From Varroa destructor (Eukaryota > Arthropoda > Arachnida > Mesostigmata > Varroidae), in NCBI RefSeq assembly GCF_002443255.2, contig NW_019211458.1, positions 19,981,509 to 20,045,508 on the forward strand: a stretch of DNA of 64,000 bases, in the 5' to 3' direction. Both the position numbers and the translations under genes were made by a program. The stretch's first letter is position 1. Each line of letters starts with the position of its first letter. Positions 1-10,600 of the stretch are shown in pieces. Below the pieces are notes generated by a model. That model ran no database searches. It was not told where the DNA came from and worked only from the letters and a program-made list of their open reading frames with translations.

Positions 1-252
1 TCGGAAATGATCAGTCGAAAAATCGGCCGGTTTTGCGTTGATCGGACGGATGACTAGCCCCCTGAATACGACAAATGGTCCAGACGCTGTCCGTTCTAAG
101 GGTTGTTAATATCACAGTGAGTAGTAAAGGACAAATCCACACATAGTTACATACACATGAGAACCGCACTCGGAATTAAGTTCAGTCAAGCCAGCAGTTT
201 GTCGACTGCTGCTTCTCTGGGTGTAAAACTCGGAACATGAAACTGTTTTCAC
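1..252 (-). other. Tropomyosin intron after exon 4b, running off the left edge
   Basis: Non-coding. It starts with the GTGAAA donor of exon 4b and has no further tropomyosin coding sequence before the window ends. Nothing else is recognisable. Confidence 0.8.
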
Positions 253-370
253 CTCATCATATTTCCTGTCAGCGTCCTCAGCCATCAGTTTGGCCTCCTT
301 AAGGTTAGCCTCGAGCTGATCCATGCGTTCCTCATCGGTGATGTTCCTGTGTTCAAGCATCTTACGCATA
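253..370 (-). CDS. Tropomyosin alternative exon 4b ([12 protein letters not shown] type, residues 125-164)
   Basis: Second member of the exclusive pair: 118 nt, one base (T) completing Arg125 plus 39 codons. The peptide begins [20 protein letters not shown] and ends [17 protein letters not shown]. This is the version found in acarid group-10 allergen tropomyosins, where [15 protein letters not shown] is typical, so it is probably the main muscle form. The acceptor is GATCGAGCAG. The donor GAG followed by GTGAAA is weak at +5, unlike exon 4a. Downstream exons encoding residues 165-284 should lie left of base 1. The exon is preceded by about 2.1 kb of intron after 4a. Confidence 0.96.
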
Positions 371-917
371 CTGCTCGATCATGAGAGTGAAGGGAGCGGA
401 ACAAAGAATCATACGTTCATAATTTAGCCTTCGAGTACCTCATCCGCTGAGCTGATGATCAGGCGGTAGAAAGCGTTCAGGCTTCCCAACCGACCCCATA
501 GAAATCATGAAAGACAAACTGCGACGCCGATTTGCAATAATTGACAAAGTGCCACTTGTAATAGTTATTTAGCCGACTCAACTAGTGGCAATCTAAACAA
601 AAGCTAACGACAGTTTAAAGGCAAACTTTCATTTTTCATGTTCTTCTTTTCACCACGCTGTACTGTATGGGACAGCGGCATGTTTCAACGTGAAACCCAC
701 CATAATTCCTAGGTATCTGCGTTCCATTTCAGTGTTGACTAAAAAAGCTACTTATCACTCCTCTGAATTCGTCATTTAATGTGGGTTACCATATTATGCG
801 TAGGAATACGTGCTAGCGCCGAAATTTATAAAACAGAGATTACGATAAAAATATTGAGTTAGTCACCGAGCAGGCGACCCATCAATCGCTACCCACGCAA
901 CCACCATTAACAAATGG

Positions 918-927
918 CTATAAATAG
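918..927. promoter_or_regulatory. MEF2-like sequence
   Basis: CTATAAATAG fits the MEF2 consensus YTAWWWWTAR exactly. It lies inside a muscle-gene intron. A 10-bp AT-rich match is expected by chance several times in 64 kb, so functional status is open. Confidence 0.25.
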
Positions 928-1564
928 AATAGCCAGAAATTGCCATTACAATGATGATTCTACTGCGTCAGAAATTCTAGAAGTTTGCTCTGTTAGGATA
1001 TTTCGCCGTATTTCTCTAATTTATGTCTAATCATTTCATCCATCTACTTTTCCTCTACTTTCCATCTACTTCTTCCTCAATCGAGTTCTTTTTTTTCATT
1101 CCTCCTTCCTGCACCACTGGGTAAAACAAATCGGTCTTGGACCCTTAAAATTCTAGCTCCAGCAGACTCTATGACAGAACTAAACTACACTACGGCTAAG
1201 CCTTGCCCCAGCTAGAAATAGACACAGCGGAGTAGTCTAGCTAGTGCATCTACCCACTCAGGCACTACTGAAGCAGGAATTGTAATCCCATTGATTTCGA
1301 TAGCCATATTCGTGCAAGCAGACAGGCCTTGATACCGTCATAGGCGCCTGCTGCTTACAGACTACACACTGTGTAGATGGAAGATTGCCAACACGTTTAA
1401 CGCTAACATGGCAATTTGCGACATCTTTCTCCTGTATCTCACATTCAATATGGATTAAGTGCTGATGATGTTCCTAAGCATAATTATAGATCCGCTGGCC
1501 TCTGCTCTGTAGCATATCTTTGCTGGACATTGGCGTTCTTTTAAGAGTCTATGCATAAAAGCTA

Positions 1565-1590
1565 GTATATATATGTGTATGTGTGTGTGT
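1565..1590. repeat. TA/TG mixed microsatellite
   Basis: TATATATATG followed by TG repeats, in the intron between exons 4a and 4b. Confidence 0.9.
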
Positions 1591-2509
1591 ACGATTAGAC
1601 AATGACATTTTTTCACGCAAGTTCATGAACATAGAACCAGCAGTAGCGTGAACTATTTACGAGTGGGCGTCAAGTACGATCGATCGAAGACCCTTACTGA
1701 CATCGGCAAAAAAAAATCGAGATCTGTGGCTGTGTTTCCCTCACAAGTTTAGCATGTCTGTCTCGTTAGTAGCAATGGTTTCTCGAATACAGATTGACAA
1801 TGGTTAATGTGGGGCAGGAGATAGTAAGTGACTTTTGCCGGCATTTGTAATGCATCGGATCGGATAGGAGACAACATACCAGAGCACACACTAAAAGCGG
1901 GTCAGTGGAACCAGATTTTCTCTGCAACTGGTCGTCGTACGCATACGCGAGTACCCTATTCACCCTAGACTTCATCTACTACAATTTGGATCAGTTTTTT
2001 CGTATGACGAATTTCGACAGTCGAACATATCGATATTATAGGCCCAGCCGGGCTGGTTTGTTCGCAGATTCTGAGGAGAAGGTGCTCACTCAGTGGCTAA
2101 TGTAAAGTATTTTTGGTAGATCTGTCTGTAACGAAATGAAATTGAACTAATTACAAAAATTGAAATGACAATTTGTGGCGTCACGTTTTTCCATTGATTA
2201 TTCAATTAGCCCCATCTATAATTTGTTCGACAAACAAAATGAGCTGTCAACGTGGTGGCCACACTGAAGATCCTTTTTATAGGGTCTCTTCAACGGCTAC
2301 GCGACAGAACGTTTATGATCGTTCTAAACTCAGAACTAAGGATAACTACTACTGTAGCTGCTCAATTAGTATACCTGTTAGATAATAAGAATAATGTAAT
2401 ATCATTATAATGAATTCGTTCAATTTTTTCTAATTGTTGTAATAGCCTTTGTTGTAGATGTCAAATGATTAGTTAAAGTAATGGTGAGCTGTTCGATGAC
2501 GGTTCGTAC

Positions 2510-2627
2510 CTCCTCATATTTTTTGTCACTCTCCTCTGCGATCAGTCGCGCCTGGCCTAGTTCTCCTTCAAGCGCGTTGATTCGCTCATCTTCCATGTTA
2601 GTTCTGTTTTCCAATGCTTTACGGATG
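2510..2627 (-). CDS. Tropomyosin alternative exon 4a (KALENRTNMED type, residues 125-164)
   Basis: One member of a mutually exclusive exon pair: 118 nt, one base completing Arg125 plus 39 codons. The acceptor is TACACAG; the donor is GAG followed by GTACGA. The peptide starts IRKALENRTNMEDERINALE, continues GELGQARLIAEESDKKYEE, and stops at the usual residue-164 boundary. The KALENRTNMED and ARLIAEESDKKYEE wording is closer to nematode LEV-11 tropomyosin than to the common mite muscle exon. It is the same length and phase as exon 4b at 253-370, so joining both would shift the frame (118 is not a multiple of 3). That is why they should be exclusive. Tissue assignment cannot be read from the sequence. 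Confidence 0.95.
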
Positions 2628-4486
2628 CTGTGTACGTGCCACGCGAAACGAAGACAGCCGATTGACAGCACATCACCACACACAAGAGGTCATTTAGGTG
2701 GGACGGGTGGATCACAAAGGTTTTGAAGAGGCGGGGAGTTGAGTCGAAGGATTACGAGTTTGAGGATATAGAAGTTGTGGGGCAATGTGAAATGCAACGA
2801 GGGCAGAAAGAACGCGGGTTAATGGGGTGCGGAAGCGCACACGTTGAGATGATTGGTACACGCGAAGATTTGCGCCCCCATGGTGGCGCAAATGAGCAGG
2901 CCGTTAAGCAAACGAAACATAGAAATTGTTAGAAAGATTTAAATAGATTGAACCGTTTCTTACTACAAATTGTCGTAGGTCGTTTTGCTGTTACCGCGAT
3001 AAATTATCGTCTTAGTTTAATTTAACCAATTATACTTGAATATATTTGCATGATATTTTAGGAAATACTAGTGGGCAATAGGTGAAGTTCATCTATAATA
3101 GATAGAAGTTGAAAATATGGTAAAATTTAAATAGTTGGTATTAAATGTCAAGCCAACACTGACAAAACATTCAAGTAAGAAAGGGTTTTTCTAAATGTCT
3201 GTACGTTTTTCCATTTTGTTTCCTGGTCCGTTCGCCGTAAAACGCAAACCCATTATTATTGATACGTGAACGAGATTTGGCTGATTTGATAGGTAAGAAC
3301 TCCCCATTAGGCTACCCCAAGCGCGTCCATTCATCCTTTTCGGTTGGGCTGTCTCACCACGTTCACTGCCATCATCGATTTGTTCGCGTACAAATCACGC
3401 CACGATACGAAGGCTGAACGTGGGCTGTAATCGTATGTACTGGCTGCGCATGTCGTATGTTAGCTGATGACTGCGTCAGTGAGTATACATAGAACATATT
3501 GTTGACTCCCCAGCGTCCGGCAAAAACGTTAAGGCCTCCAAAAACGGTTACCGACACAGAGAGGCTGTTTGTTTATTCTCTTCGATTGAAATAAGCATTA
3601 CTGCCTTCCGCGACGTGCTAGCACGGGTACTACTGCTGCTGCCGTCGATACCAAAACCAACACGACAGCTTTTTTTGGGGGGCAATAGCCAGCCAGCCAG
3701 CCAGCCAGCCAGCCACCCAATAGGGGGCCCAGCTACTGGCAGAAAGTCTGAGATCAGTCTGGGCAGTAAATAGCTACAATCCAAAAAGTCACCAAGGTAC
3801 CAGCCTTGAGAAATAGCCAACTGTGAACAGCGACGGCACTGCTGATACGTCTACGACGCCGCGCGCACTTTTTTTAATTATGAATATCCTGGACGGGCAG
3901 GTGGGCGGGTGGACAGACCAATCGACAGACGAACGGAGAGGCCTACGCAGGAGTGAACTCATGTACTAGAAAAAGCATCCGATATGACTGTTAAACTATC
4001 CATATTCCGACTATCAACAGTATTACAAAATAGCTTGAAATGAAGATTTTACAATCTTGGGAAAATATCAAAATACATTGTAGAAGGAATAGCAGTAGCA
4101 TTACTATCGTAAAGAAACCTAATAAAAATGCAGGTTGCAAAAGCTCTATAATTATTAGTCAACTTCCAAACGTTCACTGTGGTTTTTTAACGTTACATCG
4201 AACAGATACACACGCAAAGATAGAATGTTATTAGACACACATCGTGCTGTTGTTTTCTATAAGCAGTTCTGCGACTGGGCTAACAGATTGTGGCGAGACA
4301 ATGCTGTGGGCTAATTGAAGATTAAAAGGAACTATGAACGTTTATAACTAGATTCAACTAAACCACTGAGGTGTTGAGACTGGAAATCCTATTGTCTCGT
4401 TGTGTGCTAAGAACGTTGGGCTAAAACGCGGTCAGAATGCTGCTCTATGACTGGTGTAACGTTTATTATCAAGCGGTATTACGTAC
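2628..4486 (-). other. Intron between exon 3 and exon 4a
   Basis: About 1.9 kb, non-coding. It holds a (AGCC)7 tetranucleotide repeat at 3687-3714. Open frames on both strands here overlap each other, lack domain features and look fortuitous. Confidence 0.75.
3687..3714. repeat. (AGCC)7 tetranucleotide microsatellite
   Basis: Seven perfect AGCC units, preceded by a homopolymer T run and G run near 3671-3682. It explains the Trp-Leu-Ala-Gly repeated peptide in the minus-strand frame, which is not a gene. Confidence 0.95.
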
Positions 4487-4620
4487 CGTTCCGACTCATC
4501 GGCGGTAGCCGAGGCCTCCTCGAGCTTAGCAGTAGCAACCTTGAGACGGTCCTCAGAACGTTCGAGATCCTCCTCGAGAAGCTGAATGCGACGATTTAGG
4601 GCGGCCAGATCTCCCTCAGC
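4487..4620 (-). CDS. Tropomyosin common exon 3 (residues 81-125)
   Basis: Common exon of long and short isoforms. It is 134 nt from a TTTTTTTTCTACAG acceptor to a GTACGT donor. The peptide begins [20 protein letters not shown], then [20 protein letters not shown], then DESE plus the first two bases (CG) of an arginine codon. [15 protein letters not shown] is the most conserved stretch of the family. The donor leaves phase 2, so the next exon must supply one base. Both candidates downstream do: C at 2627 and T at 370, each completing an arginine codon. No open frame with its own start covers this exon because it has no methionine; it was found by translating the minus strand directly. The exon is isolated, with 1.9 kb of intron on the 3' side and about 26 kb on the 5' side. 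Confidence 0.97.
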
Positions 4621-7600
4621 CTGTAGAAAAAAAATAACATATGTTATTGGCGTTTATTCAGTCAGGAATTTGATATGCGGTAAGGCTGACCAAAATGTCT
4701 AGGAACGAACACCCCCGAACGAACCATTTTTTGTTCTGAATCTGATCGGTCCGATTGTTCAGCATTGATATGAATATTACTCACAATAATAGTACTGTGT
4801 ATAATTATACTAAATAGTAATGATAGCTAACTTCTGTCCGCGTACAAGTTAAACGTATATAAAAGCATCTATTGCGCGTTATTCAACTTGCTTTTCCGCC
4901 CTTGCTTTATCGTGACTTTCGGTTCACTAGATGACGATCTTACATTATTTGTCATCGAGCGACGTCTATTAATGGGCCATTACTTTCAATTACTAATTAT
5001 TATATACAATTAATGCATAGCTCATTTTGACTTCCGCCATGTTTTGTTTTTCTTCTCGCTTTTGACCTAGTCCTTTCATCGACCTCTCCTCCTTCTTAAG
5101 GTTATCACACCGTGGACATTCTTGGGGGATGCCATTTTCTAAACATCTCATGTACGAACATTCGCACTTGTCTCGCTGCTACATTTAGACATACGCAGAA
5201 ATTATTGAGCCACCCCCTCGATCCGTTCCCCCATAAATAAGCATCGGTCCGCAACAACTGTTGACGACATATACATTGTTGTATGTATAAATCGATATGC
5301 GCATACGTGCATGTTGGTAGTTTATCGAGGCAACACGTAACTACAGCCTCCGTATCTTTTCGGGCGTTTTCCTCTTGACCGATGGTTCCGCTGATGCTTT
5401 GTTCTACCGTTTTTCGTCCGCGCTGCCTAACAGCTAACTGGTTCCGTTAACTAATAACTGACACCGTCATGATCACCACCAACGAGCCCCATCATGGAAC
5501 CACGGCCGATGGCCATGCGAGGCCAAGTCGCGGAAGATTGTAGCCCAATAATGATGCTAACCGTAATGCGACATTCAGCACGCAACACGTCTTCTCAAAC
5601 ACACGTCGGCTTGCCAGCACATCTATATATCTGCAACAGGGATTAGGCAATAATGTATAGGACCGCCACGTTGAGCAGGCGGTGCTGTTCCGTTCCGAGC
5701 TGGAAGCACGACAACTCTACGAAGCCACTGTATTCGCGCCATGACTGAAGACAAGGCGTCATGCAAACGTTGCTTCTTGGTCAGCTAACGCCAGTGTGTC
5801 AACGATTACTTCTTCGACGGCAGCTTTATCATTGACACTGTCATGGTGGAGCTACGGTATCTATAATCGTAGCTGATGTTGTTGCTCCTGCTAGAAGTCT
5901 GCTGTTTCTCGTTCGTATTGAAAAGGCGTGGGTTGAATCACTCCAACGGCCGATGAAGCGAATAGTGGTAGCTAGATGGAAGAACAACATCGACGTTGCT
6001 ACTGCTAGTATTCCAACTACTGTATCGTATTAGAAACTTCTCCCAGCTTTGGCCACGCAAGCCAGTGTCATAAATGTCTGATTACGCTGAGTCATTTCTG
6101 CTAAACTTTGTAGATATCGGAGTTATACTACGTAGCTCTACTGTCGCTATTACTGCCATCATCGTTCTGCGTGGAAGCGATAAAGATTCAGACCTATCTA
6201 ACAGACTAGTTAATTTGTCGCTCGTCGTCAGGTCTTCATTGTTCATAGTAAGGCTTAGTCCCAACTATTCATTCGAAAGTGTTTGAATGATCTAAAAGGC
6301 GCCCTGTTATCAATAAAGCATCGACATAGACCAAATGAAAACAAATAACCTGGCTATACCTATTCGGCCTAAGTGATTGTCGCGTGCGCAGTCTCATACG
6401 GCCAATGGACCAGTCGGACGCGAGTGATACGTAGCCAGTTTGCGCTACAAACATGTTTACAAGCATACATTGCCGCTAGTCTAGTTTGGCGCGTCGCTGA
6501 GCCAGCGGGATCCATGATGCATAACGAGAGTCGGCAGCAATTCGAACCCAACTTCCGAAATCTTCGTAGATTTGTTTCGTCATAGTACAGCCTCTCATAG
6601 TGCCAATATAAATTGTTTATTTGACGTGTACTTACAGGAAAAACTAATAGAAGTACGGATTTCAATATAGGCATATATATCATAGCTGCGACTGCAACAA
6701 GCGTTATACCATATTTTGTCGAGCATACCCTTAACGGATTTCTGGTTTTTTTTTCACCTACCAGAATAGAGGAATGAACTTGTTACGGAACGTTTATACT
6801 TGCACCCAGGTGAGCAGACACAGAATGTCTGGGTACCAGAACCAGATGTCACGTTAAGCACATGTCATTGTTGTACGTTGGTACGTATCTAACCTGTTCG
6901 TTGATCATGACAAAGATTTTCCAGTGTATATGAAAAATTTTCCGCCTTCTTTCCCGAACGGCTGTAGGGTCCAGGGACCAAACGCTGGGTCATTGTCAAT
7001 GCGTTTACGTTTTGATATGAGGCGACGCATAAACTCGCTTATCCTCTAACTCCCCTTAACGTCGTGTTCAAATAGCACTAGAGCATCACGCAGCAGAAGG
7101 CTTGTCGAAAGAACAAGAATTGTATTCAGGCCCACGGCCATAGCACAAAAGATCACCATAATACATGAAGGTGAAACGAGATACCAATACTACAGGTTGG
7201 ATTGGTAGTCACATTCAGCTATTACATGCTGTCCTACGAACGGCGCTGGGGTGCCATGATTAAGATGTTACCCCATACCACTACTTCTACATTCGTGAAA
7301 CGATGACCTTTTGCCTCAGCGAAAAAAAAAGACGCGAGCGTCTATTCAACTAGCAAAAGCTAAATATGCACTGCAGTGCGCGCGCCCCACGAGCATGTCT
7401 ACCGTGACATCTCATGTGACACGTGGTTACTCCACACCTATATCTTTACTGATCCGCGCAGTGTGGGTCCCTGTAAATGGCAGACGAAAAGTCTTTTCGT
7501 TTCGTTCAGAAGCAACATACATATGTATAATACTTGGGGAAAAAGTCGGGCAGAAAGATTTTAAATCATATCAGCATGTTAGCTCTGGAAGGAAATGTTG

Positions 7601-10600
7601 TATTATATATGCGTAGAACGTCATTTGTAAGCAACAAGCAAAAATGAGTTTGGCAGATTTTCGTTGATTTAAAGTAAGTTTGGTACGGGATTCGATACAA
7701 GTTTTGGGGTATAGCTTCCCATATAACCTTAAAAACCTATCTCTGACGATGGTTGTTGGCATAGTTCGGACCGGCGAATTAGTACTTTGCATCAAAATTT
7801 ACAGAAAGAACTATAACGTAGGGTATGATATGTGTATCGAGAAGAGCAATTCTGCTGCCGTATCGATTGAGCAGTTGTTTTTGCACCAATGAAGAACGGG
7901 CAAGCTTGCATAATTATTCAGTTTACGTACGTTGTCAATCTGTACGTATATCATTAAGCTGTAGACGTTTCAGCTTTCGGGTAAAACTAGTGGGGAAAAG
8001 GCGTTCGTTCGCAGACCACTATTTGTGCTGTTGTTCATACATAGGATACATGGGTTCCAAGGGGTGACAAACACGCTACCATCCTACGCAACTCTATGGC
8101 GCAGCCGAACCGCAAAAGACACGATGGGCACCGGCAAAACCGGTAGGCGCCAGGGATCATCGCCACGGAAGACAAACTACCCATCGAACGACCACTAGAA
8201 GCGACCTCAACAGCAGCTGAAATGGTTGTAACTAGTATATAACGACTTGATCCGAGACATACGACAGCTGTATTCACCAGGCCTGGCCGACTGTTTTGGG
8301 TTTGCGCTTGGTTTTGTTGTTACAGCAGTACACCTTTAGGCCGCTTATGGGTCACACAAGGTGGAGATTAGAGAACAGATGATGACATTTGCTGTTGACT
8401 AGGGTATACTAGCGGTTGTGGTGCAATTATGGTTTAATGCACGACAACGCATTTTCATACCTTGTTATTCGCTAGTCTACGGCTGCTGACAGGGGGATAC
8501 AGTCACAGACACTTGCTTGACAATAACAAGCGAAGCGAATGTTTTCGTAAATACTAGACACCCCGTACAAAAAGGAAAAAGACCGAAGCTAAACTAAGAA
8601 GATCTCTATTTGAGCAAAGCAAATTGTGGGCAAATCGAAAATCATGCAACACTTGTTTGCCATCAATACAAGCCAATAATTCTGCACTGCATAGGACCAT
8701 CTACATCGTAACGACTGTAGGACGTTACGAATTGGCAATGCAACTTATCGCTCAACTATGGTTGCCATAAGTACACATGTACCTGCATGTATCTTTTGCT
8801 GGCTCAGATAAAGTCGACAAGAATCCTCAGCAGCAACGACAAGAGACTAGAGATTAAGTGCAAAGTGGCCAGGTCTGTTGTCATGCCACTTCGTTGCTCC
8901 GAAAGCAGTGAAATTCCCGGATGATTTTCGGATTGATCGGATGCCGTTGGCTTGTAGGCTAACCTTGCCAGGGTGGACGCCTCTGCTGTACCTGTTATTG
9001 CTAATGGGACGCACACAAGACGTGACACAGTGGCAGACTACGACAGCGTCCTGTGATGGCGCACAGCTATCGCGAATAAAAAGGAATCCTAGCGTTTGAT
9101 GCGGCGTCTTTGCTGGCGTTGCCGCAGCCCGGGGGTTGGTCGGAGGGTCGAGCATGTGCTGCTTGTTCTTATCGTTGTTGTGGTTCCTAGTGAAGCCATT
9201 GTTGGCATTATTCGTCCCGATTCCGCTGTTGCTGCCGCTGATAATGCAACTGTTGTCTTTCGCCGTATTGAGCATCAGCGAAGCGGCCATATTTTCCACT
9301 ACCATTAGCTTATTACTACCACGACTATTTAGAAGGGACTTGAAATCAACGAATAGGCTGGCCTCGATTGGCCCACTACAAAATAATCACACTAAAAATT
9401 ACCTACCACTGCTCATATCAAATCAAATACGTACGAAACATTAATTGTGGCCGATTGTGGCTAACTTCGTTCGACCGGTCAGCGTATTCGATAATACAAT
9501 GCGAAGCCTGGCGTGTGTATATCATTCGCACACGCCTATACAGAAGTATCAGTTCGGGTCCTTTTCCGTTTCGCTGAAGTATCGCTGAATAATATCGAAG
9601 AAGTTACTACTGCCAGGTAAGGCTGCTGCCTAAAAAATCGGTCGTGGCCTTTTCACGTTGTTATGCGACGCTTATTGTCTCGTCACAAGGTTTTTGCTCT
9701 AACTACTTTATTCCACGCACTGCTATCGGCGCACCTGAACCGTACAGATTAGGAGGCCTACCTATTGCACACGTTTGTTCATTCATGTTTATGACGGTCG
9801 TTGCAGGTGAACGCGGCCAGAGTAACGAAACGTACAAGGTGGTTTGCAATCAATTATGTATATTATTTCAAAATGATATCGATCTCGAATCATAGGCAGA
9901 TCACAAATACTTTAGCATCAGCGACAAACGAAATAAAAGGATAGGACAAGCTTTTATGAGGAGGTAGGTCAAAAAGACACACGCAAATGAACACAATTGA
10001 ATGTTCCTTTAAGCTCATTGTGACTTTTACTACTGTTGTTATTGTAGAACGAAAGAATTGAACATTATAAATCTGCTATACCCCATTATACAACGTCGCG
10101 TTATAGAAGAATGAAAAGACGTCATCGATGAACATTCCGTTATAGTTTTAAAAGTATTTACAATTCTGTTTCAACCCGCAGACCCCATTTTGCGGCTGAT
10201 CGAATTTCCATATTGTTTTCTCATTTTGTCCTTCCGGGTACACCAGCATAGATGTATATATATATATATATAGGAGCAAAGACGATAGCAGTCGATTTGG
10301 CTCGCGCATATGCATCTCCGATACTTCGGAAAGTATATAAGAACAATTTGTCCGTCGTCCATTGTTATAGTTAGCATTCTTCCGAGGTCCCTGTCGGTGT
10401 GACTAACACACCAGAAAGCGTTCAACGCAAGGGCAACCCTTTCGAATTGAACAAAACAGCACGATCGCTACCCTAAATCCTGCTGATAGCGTCGAAAAAA
10501 GAGCTGAGCGGGCGTTCTATTGATAGGCGCCTGCCTATCGAAAACGAGCAGCAACAGTTACTATCTCATCATTGATCATCCGGCCTTACTACCCCCTGAT

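Larger units (their letters stand above)
371..2509 (-). other. Intron between exclusive exons 4a and 4b
   Basis: About 2.1 kb with no coding sequence that I can support. It contains a mixed TA/TG microsatellite (1565-1590) and a perfect MEF2-type sequence CTATAAATAG (918-927), about 0.5 kb on the 5' side (transcript sense) of exon 4b. Pyrimidine-rich runs around 1050-1110 read as purine runs in the transcript. Elements controlling the choice between 4a and 4b probably lie here, but none can be named from sequence alone. Confidence 0.7.

Noticed and set aside
5030..5100. Lys/Glu-rich minus-strand stretch near exon 3 that might be another tropomyosin exon
   Set aside because: Does not follow tropomyosin sequence or heptads and lacks matching splice phases.
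8847..9305. 152-codon Asn-rich minus-strand frame
   Set aside because: Low-complexity composition (GTT/CAA-type repeats), with frames of up to 102 codons open on the other strand; no domain.
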